NCBI GenBank assembly: GCA_002841945.1
Contig: PHBI01000003.1
Location: 1-64,000, forward strand
DNA from: Deltaproteobacteria bacterium HGW-Deltaproteobacteria-14
Lineage (GTDB): Bacteria > Myxococcota_A > UBA9042 > PHBI01
Direction of reading: 5' to 3'
Length of the DNA stretch: 64,000 nt
The translations under genes were made by a program, and so were the position numbers. How positions within the stretch are numbered: the first letter of the stretch is position 1; every line of letters starts with the position of its first letter. Shown in pieces: positions 38,149-46,185 of this stretch. The notes under the pieces were generated by a model. That model saw only the letters and a program-made list of their open reading frames with translations. It was not told the DNA's origin and made no database searches.

Positions 38149-38672
38149 GGGGTCCTCCGGGCGAGGCGCTTGTGGGCGGCGGCGCGGAACTCCTCGAGGC
38201 GGCGGCTCACGGTCCGCCGGTGGACGTCGAGGAGCTCCGAGATCTCCTGCTGATCCATCCCGTCGACGTAGTAGTAGACGGCGATCGTCGCGAGCTGCGG
38301 GTCGACCTCGGCGAGCACCCGGCGGACGTCGAGGCGCGCGTCGTGGGTCGGGCTCGTTGCGTCGCAATGAGGCTCAGCCGCGAGGATTGCTATTCGTCTT
38401 TTGGAATCACGTAGTGCGTTCAGGGAGCGGTTGGTTGCAATGCGATAGAGCCACGCCGCGGGGTCATCGGGAAGCTCCCCGCGGCGCCGGCGCTCGAAGT
38501 AGCTGACGAATACCTCCTGGGCGAGGTCCTCGGCGTGCGCGCCGTCGCCGACGAGGCGCGCGCAGCGGCGGCGCACGAGGGTCACGTAGCGCCGGTAGAG
38601 GGCGCTGACGTCGTGGTCGTGTTCGGCGGCTTGGTTCATCGCAGCGGGGGCGTCCGTCGGTCGTGCTTTCAT
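38145..38672 (-). CDS. ECF-type RNA polymerase sigma factor
   Basis: A 175-residue sigma-70 family ECF factor. Region 2 is VSALYRRYVTLVRRRCARLV and AEDLAQEVFVSYFER; region 4 includes VYYYVDGMDQQEISELLDVHRRTVSRRLEEF with a helix-turn-helix. It lacks regions 1 and 3, as expected. Start at 38672 is backed by a G-run 8 nt upstream; Met12 (38639) is an alternative. First gene of the operon sigma, anti-sigma, caspase-like, lipoprotein. Autoregulation is likely by analogy, but I cannot define an ECF promoter in the 204-bp divergent spacer. Confidence 0.92.
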   Translation of the reverse strand: MKARPTDAPAAMNQAAEHDHDVSALYRRYVTLVRRRCARLVGDGAHAEDLAQEVFVSYFERRRRGELPDDPAAWLYRIATNRSLNALRDSKRRIAILAAEPHCDATSPTHDARLDVRRVLAEVDPQLATIAVYYYVDGMDQQEISELLDVHRRTVSRRLEEFRAAAHKRLARRTP

Positions 38673-38876
38673 GGAGAAGACCCCCGAGCGGGCCTGCGCG
38701 GACAGAAAAAAGATCTGCGGCCAGATGAGCGTGGATAGGACGTGGACGGTGGGCGTCTGCTAAACTCGCGCCGGCTTCGCCGCTCGCCCCGTCACCTCGA
38801 GCCGGCGACGCCCGCGCCCGTACCCGGGGCAATCGCCACGGGCCGCGGCGAACCGCCATCGAGTGAGGAGAATACG

Positions 38877-39455
38877 ATGAAGCGTGCCATGTCCGTGCTC
38901 ACCGCCGTGTCGACGGCCGCCCTTTTGGTGCTGCTCGCGGGTTCCGCGAGCGCGAAGACCTGCGAAGACATCACCATGCCGAACTCCGTCACGGTGGACG
39001 GCGTCAAGCTCGTGCTCAACGGCATGGGCGTGCGCGAGGCGACGGTCTTCAATGTCAACGTCTACGTCGCCGGCCTCTACGTCGAGGCGAAGTCCTCGAG
39101 CGCCGGGCCGATCCTCGACGCCGAGGGCCCGCGCCAGCTGGTCCTGCGCTTCGTCCGCGACGTCGACAAGGCCGACATCGTCGAGGCCTTCACCGAGGGC
39201 TTCGGCCACAGCGGCGTCGCCGGCCTCGGGCCGCGCATCAAGCAGCTCGTCGCGATGGTCCCCGACGCCAAGGACGGCGCCACCTGGACCTTCACCTACA
39301 CCAAGGACAAGGGCGTCGAGGTGAAGATCGGCTCGTCCGTCAAGGGCGCGGTCGAAGGCGCCGACTTCTTCAAGGCGTTCCTCAACATCTGGCTCGGCTC
39401 CAAGCCCCCGAACAAGGGTCTCAAGCGCGGCCTGCTCGGCGGCGAGTGCGGCTGA
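38877..39455 (+). CDS. Chalcone isomerase-like secreted protein
   Basis: A 192-residue periplasmic protein (signal peptide LLVLLAGSASA) with the bacterial chalcone-isomerase-like fold: LVLNGMGVREATVFNVNVY, VAGLYVEAKSS, LRFVRDVDK, ADIVEAFTEGF and KGAVEGADFFKAFLNIWLGS, the standard ending of the family. These proteins are widespread in Proteobacteria and are thought to bind lipids or fatty acids rather than isomerise chalcone. GAGGAG 7 nt upstream sets the ATG. A strong hairpin follows. It is divergent from the ECF operon; regulation by that sigma factor is possible but unproven. Confidence 0.88.
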   Translation: MKRAMSVLTAVSTAALLVLLAGSASAKTCEDITMPNSVTVDGVKLVLNGMGVREATVFNVNVYVAGLYVEAKSSSAGPILDAEGPRQLVLRFVRDVDKADIVEAFTEGFGHSGVAGLGPRIKQLVAMVPDAKDGATWTFTYTKDKGVEVKIGSSVKGAVEGADFFKAFLNIWLGSKPPNKGLKRGLLGGECG

Positions 39456-39470
39456 CGATGGCGCGGCCTC

Positions 39471-39505
39471 CCGGCCGGCGCGCGAGACGCTCGCGCGCCG
39501 GCCGG
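39471..39505. terminator. Perfect 16-bp hairpin after the chalcone isomerase-like gene
   Basis: Arms CCGGCCGGCGCGCGAG (39471-39486) and CTCGCGCGCCGGCCGG (39490-39505) pair fully around a 3-nt ACG loop, 15 bp beyond the stop codon. No T tract follows, as is common in very GC-rich genomes. A strong stem like this can end transcription or shield the mRNA 3' end. Confidence 0.75.
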
Positions 39506-39605
39506 GGACGCCCGAGGTAGCGACGCCTGACGGCATCATCGCGCTGGACCGCCACCGCGTCCGGCGCTACGCATGGACTCCCCCCGCTCCTGGGCAGGAG
39601 TCGCC

Positions 39606-41042
39606 ATGATGTCAGCTCGTCCCCCCCTCTCGGACCTCGTCGCCCCCGACGGACTCGGGGCCCTGCCGGCCGGTCGCCTCGAGCGCCTCACCGGCAAGCC
39701 GCCCGGGGCTTGGGACATCGAAGACCTGGTCGCCGTCTTCCTGAGCACCGAGGCGCGGCTCGTGAGCCTGATGCACGTCGGCGACGACGGCTGGCTCAAG
39801 ACCCTCGACTTCGTGCCGCGCGACCTCGACCACCTGCGGGCCGTCCTCGCCGCCGGCGAGCGCGCCGACGGCTCCTCGCTGTTTCGCGCCATGGGCATCC
39901 GCAGCGAGGCGAGCGACATCCTGCTGCGCCCGCGCGTCGACACCGCCTTCCTCGACCCCTTCGCCCGGGTCCCGACCCTGGTGCTGCTGTGCGATCACGC
40001 CGGCCGCGACGGGCGCCCGCTGCCCGAGTCGCCCACGACGCTGGTGCGCGCGGCCTACGAGCGCGTCCGCGCCGAGACCGGCGTAGACCTGCACGCCCTC
40101 GGCGAGGTCGAGTACTTCCTCGGCCGCCGCTCGCACGAGGCCGACATCTACGGCGCCGACGACCGCGGCTACCACGCCGCCTCGCCGTTCGTCTTCGGGG
40201 AGGCGCTGCGTCGCGAGGCGCTGCTGATCTTGGCCGAGATCGGCGTGCCGGTGAAGTACGGCCACAGCGAGGTGGGCTACGTGGAGGCCGTCCCGCAGGA
40301 CGGCGCGCCCGGGATGATCTGGGAGCAGCACGAGATCGAGCTCGCCCTCAGCCCGCTCCCCGCCGCCGCCGACGCGGTGCTGCTGACCCAGTGGGTGCTC
40401 CGCAACCTCGCCCACGCCGGCGACCTCCTGTGCAGCTTCGCCCCCATCCTGATGGCCGGCCACGCCGGCAGCGGCCTGCACGTCCACCTCGCCCCGGTCC
40501 GCGACGGCGAGCAGCGCGGGGGCCGCGGGGCCTCTGGGCGCCTGCACGACGAGGCCGAGTGGCTCATCGCCGGCCTGGTGCAGCTCGGCGGCGCGCTGAT
40601 GGCCTTCGGAAACCGCAGCGAGGGCTCGTTTGTCCGCCTCACCCAGGGGAAGGAGGCCCCCAACGCCATCTGCTGGGGCGAGTTCGATCGCAAGGCCCTC
40701 GTGCGCCTGCCCATCACCGTGACGACGGCCGGCGGGGAGGTCGCCGCGGCGCCGACGGTCGAGTTCCGCCTCGCCGACGGCTCGGCCCACCCCCACCTGC
40801 TGCTCGCGGGCCTGGCCCAGGCCATGCTGCACGGGCGCGCCTGCGCCGATCGCCACGCGCTGTTCGAGCTCACCCGCTCGGGCCGCGGCGCCGCGGCCGG
40901 CGCCGCCCAGGTCCCGCGGAGCTTCGCCGCCATCGCCGACGAGCTGCGGCGCCACCGCGGCGCCCTCGAGGCCGGCGGCGTCTTCCCGCCCCACGTCCTC
41001 GACGCCGTCCTCGGCGCGCTGGCGGCGGCCGGCCCCGCGTGA
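39606..41042 (+). CDS. Glutamine synthetase-family protein
   Basis: A 478-residue member of the glutamine synthetase superfamily. The catalytic domain carries GEVEYFLGRR (metal-binding Glu pair), YVEAVPQDGAPGMIWEQHEIE, the AGSGLHVHLAP His motif, NRSEGSFVRLT and the VEFRLADGSAHPHLLLAGLAQA arginine region. The N-terminal part (VSLMHVGDDGWLKTLDF) corresponds to the beta-grasp domain. It may make glutamine or be a gamma-glutamyl ligase for another amine. AGGAG 5 nt upstream selects ATG 39606 over 39573. No nitrogen-control gene is adjacent. Confidence 0.85.
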   Translation: MMSARPPLSDLVAPDGLGALPAGRLERLTGKPPGAWDIEDLVAVFLSTEARLVSLMHVGDDGWLKTLDFVPRDLDHLRAVLAAGERADGSSLFRAMGIRSEASDILLRPRVDTAFLDPFARVPTLVLLCDHAGRDGRPLPESPTTLVRAAYERVRAETGVDLHALGEVEYFLGRRSHEADIYGADDRGYHAASPFVFGEALRREALLILAEIGVPVKYGHSEVGYVEAVPQDGAPGMIWEQHEIELALSPLPAAADAVLLTQWVLRNLAHAGDLLCSFAPILMAGHAGSGLHVHLAPVRDGEQRGGRGASGRLHDEAEWLIAGLVQLGGALMAFGNRSEGSFVRLTQGKEAPNAICWGEFDRKALVRLPITVTTAGGEVAAAPTVEFRLADGSAHPHLLLAGLAQAMLHGRACADRHALFELTRSGRGAAAGAAQVPRSFAAIADELRRHRGALEAGGVFPPHVLDAVLGALAAAGPA

Positions 41043-41075
41043 CCTCGCCGCCCGCCGCGCCCCGGTGACGGTGGT

Positions 41076-41639
41076 TCAGTTCGTGAACGGGTTGACCTTG
41101 AGGTCGCCCACCTTGCGGGGGTGCCACGGCCGCGCGGCGCTGCGGGGCACCCGCTGCGCGAGGGTGAAGGGGTTCGCCTTCAGATCGCTCACGCGCTCGG
41201 GCGCGAACGGGCGCCCCTCGACCGCCCGGGCGCGTCGGCCCGGCCGGCGCGGTGTCGCCCCGGGGCGATCGCTCCAGGCGTACCCCGCCCAGTCGCCCAG
41301 GAGCGGCGAAGACCCCAGGGGGACCACCGTCGCGGCGCCCGGCCGCGCCAACGTCCCCTCGTCCAGCACGCGAACCGGCGTCGCGCCTACCGCGTCGGGC
41401 GCGGCGTCCGGTGCGGTCACGAGGGCGATCAACGCCACCAGCGCGCCGATCACCAGCGCGACCGCGAACGGGAGCCACAGAGGGAGCCCGCGGGGGGCCG
41501 CCGCCGGGCTGACGGCGGCCCGCGGCGGGGGCGCCGTCGGCGCGGGCGTCCGGCGGCGCGCGGGCAGCGGGATCGCGTCACCGAACGGGCGCCAGCCGAG
41601 CGCGCTGCGGGTCTCCAAGAGGTCGGGTGCGGTGTCCAT
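41076..41639 (-). CDS. Membrane protein with duplicated DLK-x-NPFT motif
   Basis: A 187-residue protein: a cytoplasmic N-terminal part of about 50 residues with an Arg/Pro/Ala-rich stretch, one membrane helix at about 53-75 (LWLPFAVALVIGALVALIALV), and an extracytoplasmic tail. The tail ends with two copies of a decapeptide, SDLKANPFTL and GDLKVNPFTN, the second at the extreme C-terminus. AAGGAG 5 nt upstream fixes the ATG. It is divergent from the ECF sigma gene at 41755, so it could be its regulator, but no zinc-binding anti-sigma motif is present. I do not recognise the family. Confidence 0.75.
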   Translation of the reverse strand: MDTAPDLLETRSALGWRPFGDAIPLPARRRTPAPTAPPPRAAVSPAAAPRGLPLWLPFAVALVIGALVALIALVTAPDAAPDAVGATPVRVLDEGTLARPGAATVVPLGSSPLLGDWAGYAWSDRPGATPRRPGRRARAVEGRPFAPERVSDLKANPFTLAQRVPRSAARPWHPRKVGDLKVNPFTN

Positions 41640-41754
41640 CGCGTCTCCTTCACCCGATCATTCGCGGTGGCGAGCGCGATCCTGACATCGAGGGGCGCGC
41701 TCTCCGGACGCCCGGAGCGAGAAACAACCTGGCTCCTCTGGTATCTTAGGGGGG

Positions 41755-42393
41755 ATGAGCCCGACCCGCCCGCCGCTCCCCGACGCCCGCGACGCCGTCA
41801 CCCCGGCGGACCTCGTGCGCGCGCTCACCGGCGAGCCCGGCGCCCTCGACCGCCTCGTGCGATCCCTCGAGCCCGTCGTGCGCGGCCACGTCGCCAGCGT
41901 CGTCGCGCGCCAGCCGGGGCGCGCCGGCCGCCCGATCGACGACGTCGTCGACGACCTCACCCAGGAGGCGTTCCTCTACCTCCTCGAGCGCGACGGCCGG
42001 GTCCTGCGCCAGTGGGATCCGGGGCGCGGCCGCACCATCGCGAGCTTCGTGGGGCTCGCCGCGCGACGCTTCGTGCTCTCGCGGCTGCGGACCTTGCGCC
42101 ATCACCCCTGGGCCGAGCGGCCGGCGTCCGACCGCACCCTCGAGGCGCTCGCGGCGCCCGGCGAGGAGGACCCGGAGCGGCAGGCGGTCGCGCGCGAGGC
42201 CCTGGCGCGGGTCGACCGCAAGGCCGCGGCGCGCCTCAGCCCCCGTGGGCAGCGCCTCTACCGCCGGCTCCTGGTGGACGAGGCCGAGGTGGACGAGGTC
42301 TGCGAGAGCGAGGTGATGTCTCCCGACGCGGTCTACGCCTGGCGCAGTCGCCTGCGGCGCCTCCTGCGCGCGACCCCCACCTGGCAGGGGTGA
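41755..42393 (+). CDS. ECF-like sigma factor
   Basis: A 212-residue sigma factor of the ECF type. Region 2: LVRSLEPVVRGHVASVVARQ, then DDVVDDLTQEAFLYLLERD and RTIASFVGLAARRFVLSRLR. Region 4 is shorter and less typical, GQRLYRRLLVDEAEVDEVCESE with a final MSPDAVYAWRSRLRRLL helix. The family members of this shape often control a few genes nearby. A G-run directly precedes the ATG. A GAAAC/GTATC pair at 41721-41746 resembles an ECF promoter but leaves almost no leader. Divergent from the DLKxNPFT protein and convergent with the hydroxylase gene. Confidence 0.85.
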   Translation: MSPTRPPLPDARDAVTPADLVRALTGEPGALDRLVRSLEPVVRGHVASVVARQPGRAGRPIDDVVDDLTQEAFLYLLERDGRVLRQWDPGRGRTIASFVGLAARRFVLSRLRTLRHHPWAERPASDRTLEALAAPGEEDPERQAVAREALARVDRKAAARLSPRGQRLYRRLLVDEAEVDEVCESEVMSPDAVYAWRSRLRRLLRATPTWQG

Positions 42394-42409
42394 ACGCTGC
42401 CCGCCGCTC

Positions 42410-43003
42410 TCAGCGGAAGGCCGGCCCGTGGATCCAGCCCACCAGCGCGTAGCGCACGCCGCGCGTCACGGGGCACACGCGGTGGACGTGGAACGCGCCG
42501 AACGCGATCAGCGCCCCGCGCCCTCGCGCCGCCGCCCGCTGCGCCGTGAGGACGGCCGGGTCGTAGCCGAGCTGGTAGGCCGCGAGCTCGAGATCGCCGC
42601 CGTCGTAGGCGCTCGGGTCGCTGAGCTGCACGCTGAAGCTGAGCTTGCGGGTCCCGTACGGCGGCGCGTCGACGCCGCAGTCGAAGTGCCACTCGAACCC
42701 GTCCCCGGGGGCGTAGCGCATGATCTGCGGCGGATCCTCGGCGCCGAGGCCGGTCAGGGCGTAGCCGAAGGAGCCCGTCCCGACCCGCATCACCGCGTCG
42801 ACCACCCCGGCGAGCAGCTCCGACGGGACGTCCCGGGTCAGCTCGCAGCTCCGCCGCGGGCCGCGCTCCGCGGGTCGCCCCGCGGGCGTCGCGGTCCTCC
42901 CGGGCTCCCAGCGCGCACCCTGCACCGCCGCGATCGCGGCGGCGCAGGTCGCCTCATCGAGCAGCGGGAAGCAGGCGACGGCGGTGGCCGGGGTCGCGTT
43001 CAT
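42410..43003 (-). CDS. 2-oxoglutarate/Fe(II) oxygenase, PKHD/prolyl-4-hydroxylase type
   Basis: A 197-residue 2OG-Fe(II) dioxygenase. The HxD pair of the iron site is HFDCG, the distal His is in AFHVHRVCPV, and the 2OG-binding Arg lies in RGVRYALVGWIHGP. The core between IMRYAPGDGFEWHFD and VHRVCPV has the usual jelly-roll spacing. Members hydroxylate peptide prolines or small molecules; the substrate is unknown. The ATG at 43003 begins the family-like N-terminus. It lies downstream of the NtrC-type gene on the same strand, 50 bp away, so it may share its transcript. Confidence 0.88.
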   Translation of the reverse strand: MNATPATAVACFPLLDEATCAAAIAAVQGARWEPGRTATPAGRPAERGPRRSCELTRDVPSELLAGVVDAVMRVGTGSFGYALTGLGAEDPPQIMRYAPGDGFEWHFDCGVDAPPYGTRKLSFSVQLSDPSAYDGGDLELAAYQLGYDPAVLTAQRAAARGRGALIAFGAFHVHRVCPVTRGVRYALVGWIHGPAFR

Positions 43004-43053
43004 CGCCACCCAGCGTAGCGCGTGCGGCGCGGGTCCGCGAACCGGGAGCTCAA

Positions 43054-44433
43054 TCAGTCCAGGCCGTAGCGCTTGAGCTTGTTGTAGAGGGTCCGCAGGG
43101 CGATCCCCAGCTTCTCCGCCGCCAGCCGTCGGTTCCCGCCGACCTCGTCGAGGGCGCGCGCGATCGCGTCTCGCTCCATGTCCTCGAGGGTGCCGGTGTC
43201 GCCGCCGACGACCGCGTCCGCGTCCGAGCGCGCGACCGTCTCGAACAGCGTCATCTCCGAGGCTCGGATGATCCCGTCGCTGCCGGCGAGGATCGCCGCC
43301 CGCTCGAGGGCGTTGCGGAGCTCTCGGGCGTTGCCCGGCCAGGCCCCGTTCATGATCGCCGCCTTGGCGTCCTCCGCCAGGCTCAGCTCGCGCCGACCCA
43401 GATCGGCGGCCACCCGCGCCAGCAACGCCCCGGCGAGCGGCAGCAGATCCTCGCGCCGCTCGCGCAGCGGCGGCAGGCGGACCGGGAAGACCGCGAGCCG
43501 GTGAAAGAGGTCCTCCCGGAAGCGCCCGTCTGCCACCATCTCGGCGAGGTCGCGGTTGGTCGCAGCGACCCAGCGGACGTCGCAGGAGATGGTCTGTGAG
43601 CCGCCCAGCCGCTCGAAGCGCCGCTCCTCGATCACCCGCAGCAGCTTCGCCTGCAGGTCCGGCTTCAGCTCGCCGACCTCGTCGAGGAAGAAGGTCCCGC
43701 CGTCGGCCAGCTCGATGCGCCCGCGCCGCCGCGCCACCGCCCCGGTGAACGCCCCCTTCTCGTGCCCGAAGAGCTCGCTCTCGAGCAGCGACTCCGACAG
43801 CGCCGCGCAGTTGATCGCCACGAACGGCCCGGCCGCGCGCCGGCTCCACACGTGCAGCGCCTGGGCCGCGACCTCCTTGCCGGTCCCGCTCTCCCCGAGG
43901 AGCAGCACCGTCGCGTGGGTCGGGGCCACCTTGCGGAGCGCCTCCACCACGGCGCGCATCGTCGGGTCGCCCCAGGTCAGCTCCGGCGCGCTGCCGCCGC
44001 TCGCGCCGGCCCCGCCGCTGCGCAACGTGCCCCCGGCGCGGTTCGCCCGCTCCTCCGCCGCCAGCAGGCGCTTGCGCTCGACCGCTCGGGCCACCATCAC
44101 CCGCAGCTCGTCGAGCCCCCGGATGGGCTTCTGGATGTAGTCGAAGGCGCCGAGCTTCAGCGCCCGCACCGCGGTGTCCACCGTGCCGTGGGCGGTCAGG
44201 ATCACGACCTGCAGGTCCGCCTGGAGCTCGCGCGCGAGCTCCAGCACCTGCATCCCGTCGAGCCCCGGCATCTTGAGGTCCGTCAGCAGCACGTCCCACG
44301 CCTCGTCCCGCAGCCGCGCCGCCGCCAGGTCCCCGCGCGCCACGCCGACGACGTCGTGCCCCGCCAGCTCGAGCGCCTCGGTGAGGAACTCGAGCACGTT
44401 GGGCTCGTCCTCGGCGATGAGGATCCGCGCCAT
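43054..44433 (-). CDS. NtrC-family sigma-54-dependent response regulator
   Basis: A 459-residue activator: a receiver domain at 1-120 (ILIAEDEPNV, phospho-acceptor Asp in VLLTDLKMPG, TAHG, YIQKP), then an AAA+ domain. The latter has Walker A GESGTGKE, the sigma-54 contact loop GAFTGA and Walker B TFFLDEVGEL. It ends in a Fis-type helix-turn-helix (GGNRRLAAEKLGIALRTLYNKL). It activates sigma-54 promoters after phosphorylation by the kinase encoded just upstream; the two genes are separated by 2 nt. Targets are unknown; no clear -24/-12 site was seen in this window by eye. Confidence 0.95.
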   Translation of the reverse strand: MARILIAEDEPNVLEFLTEALELAGHDVVGVARGDLAAARLRDEAWDVLLTDLKMPGLDGMQVLELARELQADLQVVILTAHGTVDTAVRALKLGAFDYIQKPIRGLDELRVMVARAVERKRLLAAEERANRAGGTLRSGGAGASGGSAPELTWGDPTMRAVVEALRKVAPTHATVLLLGESGTGKEVAAQALHVWSRRAAGPFVAINCAALSESLLESELFGHEKGAFTGAVARRRGRIELADGGTFFLDEVGELKPDLQAKLLRVIEERRFERLGGSQTISCDVRWVAATNRDLAEMVADGRFREDLFHRLAVFPVRLPPLRERREDLLPLAGALLARVAADLGRRELSLAEDAKAAIMNGAWPGNARELRNALERAAILAGSDGIIRASEMTLFETVARSDADAVVGGDTGTLEDMERDAIARALDEVGGNRRLAAEKLGIALRTLYNKLKRYGLD

Positions 44434-44435
44434 AC

Positions 44436-45803
44436 CTAGGCCTCCCGCGGGGGCGGCACCAGGATGCGCAGGACCGCTCCGCCCCCGTCGGCGTTGGTCG
44501 CGCTGATCTGGCCCCCGTGGGCCTCGACCACCTGCCGCGCCACCGCCAGGCCGAGCCCCGTGCCGCGCAGGCGCGTCGTCACGAACGGCTCGAACAGGTT
44601 GGGCAACGCCTCCGTCGGGACGCCGGGGCCGCGATCGCGGACCTCGATGAGGAGCGACCCGTCCTCGGTGGCGATGCGCGCGGCCACCGAGCCGCGCTCG
44701 GGGGAGGCCTGCACCGCGTTCTGCAGCACGTTCGCCAGCGCTCGCTCCATCCGCGCCGCGTCGAGCGACCAGCTCGCCGGGGCCTCGCTCGTGTCGATTG
44801 TCAATCCAGTTGACAAAAGCGCCTCGGCCGCCTGCCCCATGACCACCGCCGGCGCGACCGGGCTCCGCTCGACCACGCCGGAGCGCACGAAGGTCAGGAG
44901 GCTCTCGGTGAGCCCCTCGAGGCGCACCGCCTCCTCGAGCACGCGGCTCGCCTTGTCCCGGTCCTTGGGGCGCTCGGCGAAGCGCTCGACGAGCAGCTGC
45001 AGGTTGCCCTTGATGGCGGCGAGCGGGTTGCGCATCTCGTGGGCGAGCACCGCCGACATCTGCCCGAGGCGCTCGAGCTCGCGCTTCTCGGCGAGGCGCC
45101 GCTCGGCGATCCGCGCCCGCCGCGCCAGCCGAGTCAGGACGAGCACCGCGATGACCAGCAGCGCCGCCCCCGCCACCCCGGCCCACAGCGTGCGGTCCGC
45201 CTCGGCCGCCAGCACCGCCGTGACCGTCGGCTGCAGCTCGAGCACCACGAACCCGCCGGGGCTCCCGTCGTCCGCCGGCGGTCCGGGCCCCGCCCCGGGG
45301 GGACGTCCCCCGCCCGCCAGGTCCCCCGGAGGCATGGGCAGCTCCTCAGGGGGGCCGAGCGGTCGTGGGACGCGGGGGCGGCCCGGCGGCCCCTTCGGCG
45401 GGTCGCCGAACGGGATCACGACGCGCACGCGCCCGCCGACGCGAGTCCAGCGACCGAACGGGCGGACGTCACCGACGGGCGGGGTGGCAGGGGCGCCCTC
45501 GGAGGTGCCCGCGTGCGCGAGCGCCTCGCCCTCGGGGCCAAGCACCGCGAGGTAGCGGAGCCCCGCCGGGCGAAAATCGTGGGCGACGGTCGCCAGGTCA
45601 TCGTCGGTCGGCGCCTCGCCGTGGGCGCGGGCGCCGTACATGCGGATCCGCACGGCGTCGAAGATGGTGGCGACCTGCCCGCGCAGGACGAGCTCGGAGG
45701 CCTTCTCGACCCCAGCGTGACTCGTCAGCGTGGCCACGAGCAGCAGCCCGGCGGCGGTGAGCCCGGTGAAGGCGAGCAGACCGCGCGACCACCGCCCCGA
45801 CAT
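44436..45803 (-). CDS. Membrane sensor histidine kinase
   Basis: A 455-residue kinase. It has TM1 near 5-25, an extracytoplasmic sensor of about 150 residues with a Pro/Gly-rich loop (PPKGPPGRPRVPRPLGPPEE), TM2 (WAGVAGAALLVIAVLVLTRL), then HisKA with the phospho-His in LAHEMRNPLAAIKGNL and a HATPase domain (ALANVLQNAVQASPE, DRGPGVP, GTGLGLAVARQVVEAHGG). It is the cognate kinase of the NtrC-type regulator downstream. ATG 45803 has GAGGA 4 nt upstream; TTG 45821 with GGAGG 10 nt upstream is an alternative that adds six residues. Repeat copy 5 lies upstream. Confidence 0.92.
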   Translation of the reverse strand: MSGRWSRGLLAFTGLTAAGLLLVATLTSHAGVEKASELVLRGQVATIFDAVRIRMYGARAHGEAPTDDDLATVAHDFRPAGLRYLAVLGPEGEALAHAGTSEGAPATPPVGDVRPFGRWTRVGGRVRVVIPFGDPPKGPPGRPRVPRPLGPPEELPMPPGDLAGGGRPPGAGPGPPADDGSPGGFVVLELQPTVTAVLAAEADRTLWAGVAGAALLVIAVLVLTRLARRARIAERRLAEKRELERLGQMSAVLAHEMRNPLAAIKGNLQLLVERFAERPKDRDKASRVLEEAVRLEGLTESLLTFVRSGVVERSPVAPAVVMGQAAEALLSTGLTIDTSEAPASWSLDAARMERALANVLQNAVQASPERGSVAARIATEDGSLLIEVRDRGPGVPTEALPNLFEPFVTTRLRGTGLGLAVARQVVEAHGGQISATNADGGGAVLRILVPPPREA

Positions 45804-45988
45804 GGCGTCCTCGATCTTCAATCGGCGCCGTCCTCCATGCTCCGCACCTCCCCCACCGGGCTCGCGGCGAGCCCAATCATCAGGGCGCGCGCGACATCAT
45901 CCCCCGTCAGCGTGGTGAAGTCGATCCCGTCGGTCGCGCGGGCGGGGCGTGGCGTCGCACCCCGGGGGCGGCAGCTCGCGGTGGCGGC

Positions 45989-46103
45989 CTCAGATCTCGT
46001 GATCTCTCCCGAGGCCGGACCCAGCTCCCATCGCATCGGTCGAGGACCTGCGACCCCCACCAGCTGCGGACGCCGGTCCTCGACCCGCCGCTGCTTGGCT
46101 CAG
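45989..46103 (-). repeat. Stop-anchored dispersed repeat, copy 5 (internally deleted)
   Basis: A 115-bp member bounded by CTCAG. It keeps the distal block (CTCAGATCTCGTGAT, GAGGCCGGACCCAGCTCCC), the outer arms GGTCGAGGAC and GTCCTCGACC, and the GGAC-GCCG-GTCC hairpin, but has lost about 40 bp of the middle. Here the terminal CTGAG does not coincide with the stop of a recognised gene; it lies 82 bp beyond the HtrA-like stop on the same strand. The remainder of the spacer 45804-46185 shows only the palindrome-like site at 46165. Confidence 0.85.
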
Positions 46104-46164
46104 CGCAGGCCCGGAGTTCGGGGCGCGCCGCGTGATCCACGACCGCTCCGAGGCTCCGGCAGGA

Positions 46165-46181
46165 CGTCAACATGGTTGATG
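46165..46181. promoter_or_regulatory. Weak TGTCAA-N5-TTGACA-like palindrome
   Basis: CGTCAAC-ATG-GTTGATG, arms matching in six of seven positions outward from the spacer pair by pair with one or two mismatches. It sits 5 bp beyond the stop of the HtrA-like gene. Same motif family as 33273-33289. A role is uncertain. Confidence 0.3.
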
Positions 46182-46185
46182 GTCG

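Noticed and set aside
41721-41746. GAAAC and GTATC boxes as an ECF promoter for the 41755 gene
   Set aside because: They would start transcription almost at the ATG, which conflicts with the G-rich ribosome site in front of it.
44799-44815. Near-perfect palindrome TGTCAAT-CCA-GTTGACA as an operator
   Set aside because: It lies within the histidine kinase coding sequence, so I did not list it as a separate regulatory feature; it is mentioned only as part of the motif family.
45818-46173. Short minus-strand frames upstream of the histidine kinase
   Set aside because: They run through repeat copy 5, lack family motifs and have no good ribosome site.
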